From Paenibacillus sp. FSL M7-0420 (GTDB lineage Bacteria; Bacillota; Bacilli; Paenibacillales; Paenibacillaceae), in contig NZ_JBBOCJ010000001.1 of assembly GCF_038002345.1 (NCBI RefSeq), forward strand, positions 2,852,001-2,916,000: a stretch of DNA of 64,000 nt, in the 5' to 3' direction. Below the pieces are notes generated by a model. That model worked only from the letters and a program-made list of their open reading frames with translations, ran no database searches and was not told the DNA's origin. Made by a program: the position numbers and the translations under genes. Positions 43,825 through 51,996 of the stretch are shown here, piece after piece; within the stretch, counting starts at the first letter, position 1; each line of letters begins with the position of its first letter.

Positions 43825-43980
43825 ACTCATTGCAATGTATATTAACTGGGGCATAGGAATGCTCACTTCAATGTATATTTATCGGGGTATCGGTATACTC
43901 ATTTTAATGTATATTATGTGGGGTGTCGGTGACGTTAATCACTCACTTACATGTATATTCGTTGGGGTAATGGTTTTCTT
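43825..43980. repeat. Four iterons, 36-bp period: probable replication origin
   Basis: Units share ACTCA(N)T...ATGTATATT-N4-GGGG(T/C)-T-GG. The core (A/C)ATGTATATT starts at 43834, 43870, 43906 and 43950 (spacing 36, 36, 44). The first unit is also framed by GCCCCAGT and ACTGGGGC. The array lies between the replication gene and the next gene, typical of Rep-binding iterons. The last unit overlaps the 3' end of the DUF5659-like gene. Confidence 0.75.
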
Positions 43981-44166
43981 TGCAATAATATATTCATTAA
44001 TGCACTCAAACAGATATTCGGATTTGGTAAATTGCCAAAACTGATCTTTTGTTTTTACATTAAGACCCGAACAATTCCACTCGATATTCTTATCAAATCT
44101 CAAAAACTTTCTCAATCCATTGTCATACACGTAGAAGAAACCTTTGTCGCTTACTTGATTTTCCAT
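43939..44166 (-). CDS. DUF5659-like small protein
   Basis: A 75-residue protein; ATG 44166 follows AAAGGAG. The pattern KGFFYVYDNGLRKFLR then FWQFTKSEYLFECINEYI matches the DUF5659 family of small phage/plasmid proteins, whose function is unknown. The 3' end runs into the last iteron. Confidence 0.6.
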   Translation of the reverse strand: MENQVSDKGFFYVYDNGLRKFLRFDKNIEWNCSGLNVKTKDQFWQFTKSEYLFECINEYIIAKKTITPTNIHVSE

Positions 44167-44236
44167 TATTATTATCTCCTTTGAGTTGAATAGTAGGAGA
44201 GGTAAGCGAATTTTCACGCTCACCTCACCAATTTAG

Positions 44237-45049
44237 TTAATCTACTTTATGTCCTGCTGCTGTATATTTGTATTCATTGCGACTGGTTAAAGCAAAACTG
44301 AATACATTGGGCTTTGAAATCCCAATAGAAGAATGTCTGCCACGATCATCAAACGCATAACTTTTTTTAAAGCACTCTTCTGACAGTTTCAGGTCAACGT
44401 CAAATAAGCCTTGCATGGCTGCAAGGTCAATTGTTGTTTCTAGAAGTCCGTTGTTGACAAGAATCTTGCCGTTTAGATTAAACTTGCGCTTAACATCATA
44501 ATACGCCTGTGTAGACGTTTCATGCTCCAGCGTGTCTATTAGTTCATTTAATTCTAACTCTTTCATATAGCGGCTATGAGTGTCCCTAAAATCACTGTTG
44601 TAATGTCCCATGTAACTGGAATCAATGGCTAGGAGGATTAAACGGGCTTCTTTGCTCTTAGGAATGGGGATATTGTAATAGGATATGATTTGTAGGAGGG
44701 TAGAACCTGCATATTTAGTGAAATAGTTCCTGCGGTTGATACCATTGATTGCGTTAATGTTGGCTGATTCAGTATTCACTTTGTCATCTGGCATTATTTT
44801 AACTACATGATTATCCCATGTCATTCCTTGTTCAACGGCAATATCAACGCATACTGTAGGTTTATGTATATGTTCCGTGGAATAGATTGAATTGAAATCA
44901 TAAAAGTATTTGACTTCATAGCCGAATAATTGATTTAGAATAGCGCAAGAGAAAAGGGAATCCAAATCATCAGACATACATAAATTAAATTTGCCTTGTT
45001 CTTGATTATTACACCATGCTGGAAATTGTGCTTTAAGTTCATTTTTCAT
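44237..45049 (-). CDS. Possible DHH-superfamily phosphoesterase-like protein
   Basis: A 270-residue soluble protein. The N-terminal MSDDLDSLFSCAIL resembles DHH motif I, PTVCVDIAVEQ motif II, and TWDNHVVKI stands where the DHH triad of motif III is expected, here DNH. The C-terminal half is not recognised. If the reading is right it may hydrolyse nucleotides or DNA ends (RecJ/NrnA-like) but with altered metal binding. No homologue confirmed. Confidence 0.45.
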   Translation of the reverse strand: MKNELKAQFPAWCNNQEQGKFNLCMSDDLDSLFSCAILNQLFGYEVKYFYDFNSIYSTEHIHKPTVCVDIAVEQGMTWDNHVVKIMPDDKVNTESANINAINGINRRNYFTKYAGSTLLQIISYYNIPIPKSKEARLILLAIDSSYMGHYNSDFRDTHSRYMKELELNELIDTLEHETSTQAYYDVKRKFNLNGKILVNNGLLETTIDLAAMQGLFDVDLKLSEECFKKSYAFDDRGRHSSIGISKPNVFSFALTSRNEYKYTAAGHKVD

Positions 45050-45168
45050 AATTAGATGAAATGAAAATCATCTAACCCATACTTTTGATACTCCCTATCA
45101 AAATGACTGGTTTGAATTTACCTGCTACAGTACCCAATCGTTTCAACAAAAGGAGTTAAAATGTAAAT

Positions 45169-45354
45169 TCATTCATTTTTTACACCTGCCTCAATAAAGT
45201 TTTTATATTGCTTAACCCTGTACTCTGACATTTCGCCTTTGTTATTCTCATATAAAGATATGAGAGTGCTGGAACATCCTATGTGTGCTGCAACGATATT
45301 TTGTTTAATTTGCTGCTGAATCCTTTTGATTTTCCACTCCATTCGATCATTCAT
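45169..45354 (-). CDS. Small Xre-type helix-turn-helix protein
   Basis: A 61-residue protein with RIQQQIKQNIVAAHIGCSSTLISLYENNKGEMSEYRV, a helix-turn-helix of the Xre/Cro family without other domains. GGGAG precedes the ATG. Likely regulator of the element; its position between the capsid and DHH-like genes is unusual for a repressor. Confidence 0.65.
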   Translation of the reverse strand: MNDRMEWKIKRIQQQIKQNIVAAHIGCSSTLISLYENNKGEMSEYRVKQYKNFIEAGVKNE

Positions 45355-45382
45355 TATAGTTATCTCCCTAAAATTTTTTATG

Positions 45383-45423
45383 AAAAAAGAGGGGGTCAGC
45401 CCAAAGTTGGAGACACCCCTCTT
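45383..45423 (-). terminator. Terminator after the capsid gene
   Basis: On the minus strand AAGAGGGG...CCCCCTCTT forms a stem followed by a U-run. Confidence 0.7.
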
Positions 45424-45432
45424 GAATATGTA

Positions 45433-46323
45433 TTAGGCTTTCAGAGTATACTGGGCAACGGCTTTCTTGGAACCTACACGAAGAGTTGCTTCAGCAGTAA
45501 CCAAACCACGGATACTATCTCCGGTTTTAGCAAGTGCTTCAAACTCAGGTTGACGCAAGTAGTCAAGGGCAAGAGCACCCGCATCAAAGATTGTCATCTT
45601 GTTAGCGGCTGCATGACGGGACAGAACAAAGTTAACCGAACCGTAATTGGTTCTCACAATGTCTACAATCAAACCGAAGACATTTTGCTGTGCAATGTAA
45701 CTGTATTTATCTTTGTACAGAGCATCTACTTGTTCTTTCAGATCAGCGTTAACCAGTGCGAAGTATTGACCGGATTGATTACCTTGATCCCACAACTTTT
45801 TAACAGTTGCTTTGATTTCATCTTCAGTAATTACACCGCTTGCTGCACCTGTCAGAACGTTAGAAGTATGCGCCCACTTCTCGATACCGTCCATCTTACG
45901 GATAAATGGAGTCAGGGAACCATCGTTACGAGCGCCAGAAGTGATTGCTTTTTCCATTGCCACTTTTACTTCAAGCAGACGGTCAGCAACTTCACCGGAG
46001 AAGAGATTACCCTGACCAGTAACATTGATTGCATTTGCTGTTCCGCTAATGGAAGCCCCTTTCTGGAAGATTTGCAGAATGTTATTGAGTTCAGCACGAC
46101 CTGATTCATAGAAAACAGGGGATTCATTGCCTTCAACAACACTGATATCATCAGTAGTATCAAGTGTTTTTTCTCTCCACGTTTGAACAGTACTATTCGC
46201 TTTGCCTACAAGACCTTTAGCCATCAATAGGGAAGTCAGAGGAGTGTCCTGGATACCGATTTTTGTAATTTCATTGACCAAACTAATTTTTTCGCCAGCA
46301 GTAAGATTCGAAGTTTTAAACAT
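45433..46323 (-). CDS. Major capsid protein, SU10/DUF5309-like
   Basis: A 296-residue protein that would build the icosahedral shell (HK97 fold). TPLTSLLMAKGLVGKANSTVQTWREKTL, SVVEGNESPVF and ILQIFQKGASISGTANAI follow the SU10 major capsid pattern. No prohead protease gene is present, which fits this family. A scaffold gene lies directly upstream and a terminator follows. Confidence 0.8.
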   Translation of the reverse strand: MFKTSNLTAGEKISLVNEITKIGIQDTPLTSLLMAKGLVGKANSTVQTWREKTLDTTDDISVVEGNESPVFYESGRAELNNILQIFQKGASISGTANAINVTGQGNLFSGEVADRLLEVKVAMEKAITSGARNDGSLTPFIRKMDGIEKWAHTSNVLTGAASGVITEDEIKATVKKLWDQGNQSGQYFALVNADLKEQVDALYKDKYSYIAQQNVFGLIVDIVRTNYGSVNFVLSRHAAANKMTIFDAGALALDYLRQPEFEALAKTGDSIRGLVTAEATLRVGSKKAVAQYTLKA

Positions 46324-46357
46324 TAATAATCAACCTTTTCTAATTTTAGTTTTTGTT

Positions 46358-46783
46358 TTAGTTGAACAGTTTTGCTAATTTTGCGCCGATCATTTCAGTT
46401 ACATTTCCACTAGCGGCTGCTTGATCATAGGCCGTTGTTTGTTTGTGAGTGTCAGGGACATAACCATTGTTGATTTTACGAGCGTCAAGAATCTTGGACA
46501 GTTGTGTAATCTTGGCTTTCAATTCATCAGCGTTGCTGACATTGAGGAATTCGGCAAAATCATCGAGTTTATTTGCTTTCAACTCAATGCCGATTTCCTT
46601 TTTAAACAATTCCTGTTCACGTTGTTCCAGTGCTTTCTCCGCATCTGTCTTATCAGCAGGTTTAAATTGCAGCAACTCATCACGTTCAGTGGTTAGCGGT
46701 GTAAGTACCTCAGTTTCCCAAGTTGTCTTCGTGTCTGCTAACATCTGGTCGATGTGTGCTTGTTGTTCTGGCGTAAATTCCAT
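46358..46783 (-). CDS. Capsid scaffold protein
   Basis: A 141-residue, highly charged helical protein (EKALEQREQELFKKEIGIELKANKLDDFAEFLN) like the GP20/DUF4355 scaffold proteins that guide capsid assembly. It sits 34 bases before the capsid gene, the normal order. Confidence 0.75.
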   Translation of the reverse strand: MEFTPEQQAHIDQMLADTKTTWETEVLTPLTTERDELLQFKPADKTDAEKALEQREQELFKKEIGIELKANKLDDFAEFLNVSNADELKAKITQLSKILDARKINNGYVPDTHKQTTAYDQAAASGNVTEMIGAKLAKLFN

Positions 46784-46838
46784 TCATATCATCCTCTCAT
46801 TAATGTTTTGTCGATTCTCTCATGTAAATTTTTTTATA

Positions 46839-46870
46839 CAAAAAAAGACGCACCAATTAAGGAGCATCTT
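46839..46870 (-). terminator. Terminator upstream of the scaffold gene
   Basis: On the minus strand AAGATGCTCC and GGTGCGTCTT form a stem (46845-46870) followed by a U-run. It ends transcription that comes from the repeat-rich region to the right, before the capsid operon begins. Confidence 0.7.
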
Positions 46871-47457
46871 TGAGAGAACAAGAAGGTAACGTTAAGTCCT
46901 TCATTCACATCACATCAAATGATATGCGGTCAATGAAGGAATTACTGTTTCTTTCATATATATAAAATTTATTGGAGTGCTAAAAATATCAGGTTTTATA
47001 AGGTTATTTCAGCGATTTCTAAACATACACGTTTATCTCCCCTTAAACACCATTAAGCAAACGTTGATTTCTAGGGCTATTAGTCAAATTAAGACTCCTT
47101 CATCGTGCAAGAGCGACTATAAAACGTTGATTTCTAGCCATAACGCTTTTCTCTGGAATGTCCACACATACCCCCTATCTATCCCTAATAGCAGTTTTAA
47201 TATTTGTTCAAATAATTCAATACCCATATGACTAATTTGTATGTTCACGTTTTATAATCACTGTTTCTTCCCTATTAGTAGTTTTGCCATACAGCGAAAA
47301 AACCTATGCTGCATATGATGATTTTGGGGCTGAGTTTTTTCAAGAATATTGTATCCCCCTAAAACACATATCTAATTTTCAGGGAATATTGAATAAAGCC
47401 ATATAAAACATGGTATATGGTGACTTAAACTAAATTTCGTTTTCGTCGTTTTGATTA

Positions 47458-48286
47458 CCATACTGATAAATACCAAATAACAACTTCACACATCCATACT
47501 GATAAATAAGGTTCTATTTCCTAACACTATCTATCCCTTATTAGGTGTTTCAATAATTGGCTAAAAAGTCCAGTGTTTATAAGGGGATTTTGATGTTTTC
47601 TAAACATCTAGTTTTATAATCATGACCCCTATCATATGGGAACCTTTGACCCTATCAAATTAATCAATGATACCAAGGGTTTTTTGATGCTCAAAAAATA
47701 AAAGTGTGTCGTTTTTGATGAAAAATGGGCTAAATGCAACTTAATAAAACTGTTGTTTTACGAGGTCATAAAAACTTAAATGAGGATAGCGGGGGAGTGT
47801 CCACTGTTTAATGCAAACCCTTAAATATTATTTCTTTATATATCATATTAGGTGTTTTGAGATTTGCTCAATTTAGCAGCATAAACAGTAGAGTTTAAGC
47901 GTGTTTCTAAATAGTCTTAATTCGATTCCTAATTGATTAGGTTTCTTTCCATTTATAATAAATAGACTCGACCCATCAATGAGCCATATAAAACCTAGAG
48001 TTTTAAAGGGTTCTAAACATCGAGTTTTAAATTTCTAAATGTGGACATGAATTTTATCGCTATATTCTCCTTATTAGGGTTTTTAACTTTTGTCTGTTTT
48101 ACCCTTATAATATGCGGAGTTTAAGGGGATTTCTAAACTATGACGGTACTTTTCAAGGGGGAATTATTTCCACTTGTTCTATCTTCACCAGTCAAGGGTG
48201 CATTTTGTAAAGTTGCAAATTTGCAATACCATGTCTCCCATACTGATAAATACCACGAACTGTCCACACATCCATACTGATAAATA
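47458..48286 (+). repeat. CCATACTGATAAATA repeats, two pairs
   Basis: Perfect 15-base copies start at 47458, 47494, 48238 and 48272, i.e. two pairs with spacings of 36 and 34 bases. In both pairs the first copy is followed by CC and the second is preceded by CACACAT. The 36-base spacing equals that of the rep iterons, suggesting the same protein may bind. Confidence 0.75.
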
Positions 48287-48397
48287 AAGCCCTAACTGGT
48301 AAAATTAACATTTCAATTTACCTTCTTATCATATATATAAAAAATTTGAGTTGGTGAAATGGAGTAGGAAATACATAGATAAATTGGAGGTTTCTAA

Positions 48398-48445
48398 ATG
48401 TCGGATTTTCGATTTCTATTTTTCTTCCTCAATAGTTTTTGGTGA
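48398..48445 (+). CDS. Possible 15-codon peptide ORF
   Basis: GGAGG (48386-48390) stands 7 bases before ATG 48398, opening a 15-residue hydrophobic frame (MSDFRFLFFFLNSFW) whose stop lies in the left arm of the hairpin 48439-48467. On the strand opposite to all other element genes. May be chance in AT-rich DNA. Confidence 0.2.
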   Translation: MSDFRFLFFFLNSFW

Positions 48446-48935
48446 CTCAAATAATTTTAGTCACCAACTTTAACGCTGGTTCAAGGATGAACCTGCGACT
48501 CACCACTATATAAAAAAAATCCTCAACACAAATAACCCAGGAATCATATGGCTGATTTGACCGTTTTCATTTATGGACAGTTTAATGTTCCCTTAAAGAC
48601 AATTATCTATATATGCTAATTATCTAAAAAATGCTGGTATATCAATGCTTTGCGATGTTGATATAAACTAGGGCGTGTTCTATTTTCCTAAATTGTCATG
48701 CTTCCCTTAAACACCATTTCATTTTTGTAACTTTTTGCAATTTACGTTGATTTTATTGACTCCCCAAAATTGGATAGTAAGAATAGAGGTGTGTTATACC
48801 GCGAAAAATCAACGTATAACGAAAAATTCCTAAAAAGTAACGCTTTTTTCAATCCTTACTATCCCTTATTAGGTGTTTTAGATTTAGGACGAAAAACCCT
48901 TGATATAACTGGAGAAATAGAAAAATCCTAAAGCG

Positions 48936-49166
48936 TTACAGAGCATAAAAACTCATTTTGCACGTCCAAAAAACACCTACATTTTCATTGCTGTTATCAT
49001 CAATAATATACGGCTCGCCACCATCAGGAAGTGATGCATTAACAACTTTGCTTCGTTTAATCGGATACATCTTACCGACTGTAACAGCGTCATTTTGAGG
49101 ATTACTCATGATCCGTACAAATTGTGCTTCATCTTCATTTTTAGTAAGGGTAACAGTTGCTTTCAT
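48936..49166 (-). CDS. Hypothetical 76-residue protein
   Basis: Small soluble beta-rich protein (FVRIMSNPQNDAVTVGKMYPIKRSKVVN) with a ribosome site GGAGG upstream. Resembles short phage early proteins; function unknown. Confidence 0.6.
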   Translation of the reverse strand: MKATVTLTKNEDEAQFVRIMSNPQNDAVTVGKMYPIKRSKVVNASLPDGGEPYIIDDNSNENVGVFWTCKMSFYAL

Positions 49167-49286
49167 TATTTGGACTCCTCCGTATAAAATAATATAAGAT
49201 TTAGTTACGTAGGGTAGAAGGTGCTGCTAACACCCTCATACCCAATGATACGTTCTAAATCATGATGAATTTATAAGAAAATTGGA

Positions 49287-49532
49287 CTAAGAATTGATTT
49301 CAGGGTAGTGATAAGAACCAATCTCTTCAGCAAGTTTAAAAATGGCAGTTGTACTTTTTTGATTACCTTTATAGCCATTGATCCAGCGTGTTACGAACTC
49401 TTGACGATCTTTCTGGGTGATAAGCAAAGATTTAAGTTTGTTGTAAACTGCACCAGCAGTTTTAGATGTTTCAGTCATACCCATAATGTACTCAATTGTA
49501 ATTTCCTTGGCTGGCTTCATTGTAATTGTCAT
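49287..49532 (-). CDS. Hypothetical 81-residue protein
   Basis: Small basic helical protein (AGAVYNKLKSLLITQKDRQEFVTRWINGYKG) with GGGAG upstream. It lies between the integrase and the repeat region, the place where an excisionase might be, but I see no excisionase signature. Confidence 0.55.
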   Translation of the reverse strand: MTITMKPAKEITIEYIMGMTETSKTAGAVYNKLKSLLITQKDRQEFVTRWINGYKGNQKSTTAIFKLAEEIGSYHYPEINS

Positions 49533-49653
49533 GTTAAATCTCTCCCTAAAGTTATTTGATTAATAAAGCATATTACTAAATAAAGTAAATTTACAGTCTT
49601 GATATACACAAATATATTTCGCCGTGTCGAATGATGTCGCTATTTTCAACTAT

Positions 49654-50574
49654 TTATAAATCAATGGAGTTTAATGGATTGTATTTTTCATTTTGGGAAG
49701 CAAGTGCCACACCCCATAGCGCAAAATACCTAAGCGTCATGGAGACGTTGTTATGTCTTAGGATTTTCTGCACAGTTCCGATATCACAACCTGAAACAAT
49801 CATGCGGTGGGCTGCGGTATGTCTGAATGTATGGGCTGACAATCTCACATTTTTGAAGTTCATGATTGCTTTAAGATGTTTGAATACCATTTTTAAAGCA
49901 TTATCAGTAAGTTGCTTTCCGTCTCTGTCTGTAAAAACATACTCAGGGAGAGAAGAGAAATACTTTTCCGCAAACATCCGGTATTCAACAAATTCACGCT
50001 TTAATTTGTCCGTCATTGGAATGCTGCTGGCAACTTTCTTTTTGCCGTTAACAGTGATGATTTGATTTGTAAGATCAACATCTGACCATCTCAAATTTAC
50101 GGTTTCGCCTAAACGACAGGCAGACCCAATAAGGAAGATGATTAGAAAGTAGTCACGATAGGAGTAGATGGATTTATCACGAAACTTCAACTTCTGATAG
50201 AACCGAAGCATCTGCTTGATTTGCTCATCTGTAAACACTTCGATTTTAACGTTCTCTTTTGCGAAAGTGATTCGTTTTGTAGGATTAGTTTTAGGGGTGA
50301 AGAGTTCCATTTCCGATTCAAAGTAATTAAAGAATATCTTGAGGATATGCAACTTGGTGTTGATAGTCGTGGGATTATTACCTTTTTCCTTTGCGGCAAG
50401 GAGATACTGCTTAACGAGGGATGCTGTACAGTCTTCAACATTAATAATTTCATTATTGATACAGTACTCATGAAACTTTCCCATTTCAGCCATATAAGCA
50501 GCGAGGGTACGATCAGATACATTACGATATTCGCGGTCAGATTTAAACTCAGATAATGCAAACTTCATCAACAT
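49654..50574 (-). CDS. int: Tyrosine recombinase/integrase
   Basis: A 306-residue site-specific recombinase. N-terminal SAM-like core-binding domain to about residue 110, then the catalytic domain with Arg in SACRLGETVNLRW, Lys in NGKKKVASSIPM, HTFRHTAAH with His-x2-Arg, a second His in ILRHNNVSMTLRYF and the nucleophile Tyr there. All R-K-H-R-H-Y elements are present, so it should be active. ATG 50574 follows a GGTGG-rich ribosome site. It lies 134 bases from attR and should catalyse integration at tRNA-Val. Confidence 0.93.
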   Translation of the reverse strand: MLMKFALSEFKSDREYRNVSDRTLAAYMAEMGKFHEYCINNEIINVEDCTASLVKQYLLAAKEKGNNPTTINTKLHILKIFFNYFESEMELFTPKTNPTKRITFAKENVKIEVFTDEQIKQMLRFYQKLKFRDKSIYSYRDYFLIIFLIGSACRLGETVNLRWSDVDLTNQIITVNGKKKVASSIPMTDKLKREFVEYRMFAEKYFSSLPEYVFTDRDGKQLTDNALKMVFKHLKAIMNFKNVRLSAHTFRHTAAHRMIVSGCDIGTVQKILRHNNVSMTLRYFALWGVALASQNEKYNPLNSIDL

Positions 50575-50640
50575 GCGAAAAGCCACCACCTTTGAAGGAT
50601 TTGTGTCCTTAAAGATGATGGCTTCTTCAGTTATAAACGT

Positions 50641-50653
50641 GTCACAGTGTGAC
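50641..50653. promoter_or_regulatory. Perfect dyad upstream of the integrase
   Basis: GTCACA-G-TGTGAC is a perfect inverted repeat 67 bases before the integrase start and next to an AGTGGTCA motif. Probable operator or recombination-protein site. Confidence 0.45.
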
Positions 50654-50707
50654 CACTAATTATAGATAAGGGAAGAATATGCTTCAAACCCTTGCTACAA
50701 TTGAATG

Positions 50708-50754
50708 TATAGGACGGATGGGGTTCGAACCCATGACCCCTACCCTGTCAAGAT
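50708..50754. repeat. Right attachment site (attR)
   Basis: Identical over 47 bases to 34131-34177; here it is part of the intact tRNA-Val gene. Confidence 0.95.
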
Positions 50755-50781
50755 AGTGCTCTCCCGCTGAGCTACCGTCCT
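50710..50781 (-). tRNA. tRNA-Val (anticodon GAC)
   Basis: A 72-base cloverleaf on the minus strand. Acceptor AGGACGG pairs with CCGTCCT; D arm GCTC/GAGC; anticodon stem CTATC/GGTAG around the loop TTGACAG with anticodon GAC; T arm ATGGG-TTCGAAC-CCCAT. CCA is not encoded. The gene stays intact because the element supplies an identical 3' half. Confidence 0.95.
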
Positions 50782-51186
50782 GCAACGAAATTTATAATAA
50801 CACAGGACGTGAGGGAATGGCAAGAGATTTTTTAATACGCATAGATGATACCGTTAAGCACGACCCTGTCACACCGCCGCAGTGACAAAAACCCACGACA
50901 CCCCATCCATAGTATATTACAATATTGGCGCTTGTCTGGAAGTTACTCCGCTATGCATCTATTCAGTCAGAAGTAGTGAACTGGCAGAGAGCTACGGGAT
51001 GTTGTATTATGCAGATGTCAAAAGGTTCGGAAATTTGCCCCCGTACGAAATGGCGGAGCTTCGAAGCTTCAGCGAGCTGCCGCAGGCGGTGACATACCCT
51101 GGGATTTACCCCACGCTATATGCGAGAGTATGTGAACATGTGAAGTATCTGTGAATCAATTGTAATGCTGAAAGGAGGCCCAGCTC
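50782..51186. other. Intergenic region before the MmyB-like regulator
   Basis: Upstream of the tRNA on the minus strand, then 400 bases without a gene I trust. An open frame of 90 codons from GTG 50882 has no ribosome site and no recognisable pattern. Confidence 0.4.
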
Positions 51187-51996
51187 ATGAGTTACGAGAT
51201 TACGAGGTTTAGGCGTCTTGGCGACTACCTGAGATCACGGCGGGAACGTCTGCAGCCTGAAGCTGTAGGGATCAAGGAAACGAACAGTCAGCGCAGAACT
51301 CCAGGGCTGCGGCGGGAGGAGGTTGCAGTTCTGGCTGGTCTCAGCAGCACCTATTATACTTGGCTGGAGCAGGGCAGGGAGGTTACCGCCTCCAGAGAGG
51401 TCATGGAGAGTCTCAGTCAGGCGCTGCGGTTGTCGGCAGATGAGCACAAGCATCTGTTCGAGCTATGGAATCCGGGCTTGCCGGATACACTTGCTTCTAT
51501 AGATACAGCCAGTCCGGAGCTGAATCCGCAGTGGCGGGATATTATCCGCCAATTGACTTATCCGTCTTTTATTACGAATGAGCGGTCTGAGGTACTGGCC
51601 TGGAATGATAGGGCGAGTGAAGTCCTTAGTGATTTCGGAAGTCTGCCTGCTTCAGAGCGCATTATGCTGCGTCTTCTGTTCCTGGACCTGGAGCTGCGCC
51701 GCCGGATGCTGAATTGGGAGGAGTTCGCGCTCTATTCAGTAGGGGTGTACAGAACCTATTATGACATGAACCTGCACGATCCCTGGTACAAGGAGATGGT
51801 CGATCAGCTCTTGGAGGACAGTGCGGATTTCGCTGAGATGTGGAAGCAGCACAATATACTGGGCAAAAAGGTTAACCGTGTGGTCATAGAGAGTCTGGGA
51901 ACGAGCCGGCCTGTAGTCTACGATATCAATTCTATGGCGAATCTGGCAGATCACCCGGGTGTGCATATTTGTATCTATACCCCTGTCTTAACCTAG
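51187..51996 (+). CDS. Xre regulator with MmyB-type ligand-binding domain
   Basis: A 269-residue regulator. Residues about 10-75 carry the helix-turn-helix (RRTPGLRREEVAVLAGLSSTYYTWLEQGREVTAS), typical of the MmyB group; residues about 100-265 form the MmyB-like PAS-related domain (PSFITNERSEVLAWNDRASEVL), thought to bind fatty acid-like ligands. AAAGGAGG precedes the ATG. It is followed on the same strand by an aldo/keto reductase that it may control. Confidence 0.9.
   Translation: MSYEITRFRRLGDYLRSRRERLQPEAVGIKETNSQRRTPGLRREEVAVLAGLSSTYYTWLEQGREVTASREVMESLSQALRLSADEHKHLFELWNPGLPDTLASIDTASPELNPQWRDIIRQLTYPSFITNERSEVLAWNDRASEVLSDFGSLPASERIMLRLLFLDLELRRRMLNWEEFALYSVGVYRTYYDMNLHDPWYKEMVDQLLEDSADFAEMWKQHNILGKKVNRVVIESLGTSRPVVYDINSMANLADHPGVHICIYTPVLT

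Larger units (their letters stand above)
46880..48930. repeat. Repeat-rich AT-rich region without credible genes
   Basis: About 2 kb without a convincing gene. It is filled with diverged short repeats: TATCCCTTATTAGGTGTTT and variants at 47180, 47268, 47532, 47841, 48066 and 48860; TTTCTAAAC/T at 47016, 47597, 47904, 48010, 48032, 48130 and 48391; CCATACTGATAAATA four times. AACGTTGATTTCTAG occurs at 47060 and 47123, and CCCTTAAACACCATT at about 47040 and 48704. Some are arranged as composite modules of about 80-100 bases. There is also a 9-bp inverted repeat TTGGTGACT/AGTCACCAA (48439-48467). Function unknown; an origin, packaging or partition site is possible. Confidence 0.75.
34131..50754 (-). 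mobile_element. tRNA-Val-integrated phage-like element with capsid but no tail genes
   Basis: The 16.6-kb segment is bounded by a perfect 47-bp repeat, with a tyrosine integrase beside the right end. It is visibly AT-richer than the flanks and has all genes on the minus strand. It carries scaffold, major capsid, terminase subunits, portal, putative connector, an Ig-domain structural protein, holin, replication protein with iterons and an Xre regulator. No tail tube, tape measure, baseplate, head-maturation protease or endolysin gene is visible, and the head genes are not in one cassette. It may be a capsid-forming satellite, a reduced phage or a phage-plasmid hybrid. Confidence 0.9.

Noticed and set aside
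43669..43866. N-terminal extension of the replication protein
   Set aside because: The extra 66 residues translate the 15-bp repeats; the downstream ATG 43668 has a proper AAGGAG site.
43835..44044. Plus-strand 69-codon frame across the iterons
   Set aside because: Its repeats (MYI-WGIG and similar) are produced by the 36-bp iterons; no ribosome site.
46880..48930. CRISPR array as explanation for the repeats
   Set aside because: Repeats are diverged, irregularly spaced and belong to several families; no repeat-spacer regularity and no cas genes.
50882..51154. Open frame of 90 codons between tRNA-Val and the MmyB-like regulator
   Set aside because: GTG start without ribosome site, no recognisable motif or composition signal; could be a decayed gene but not supported.
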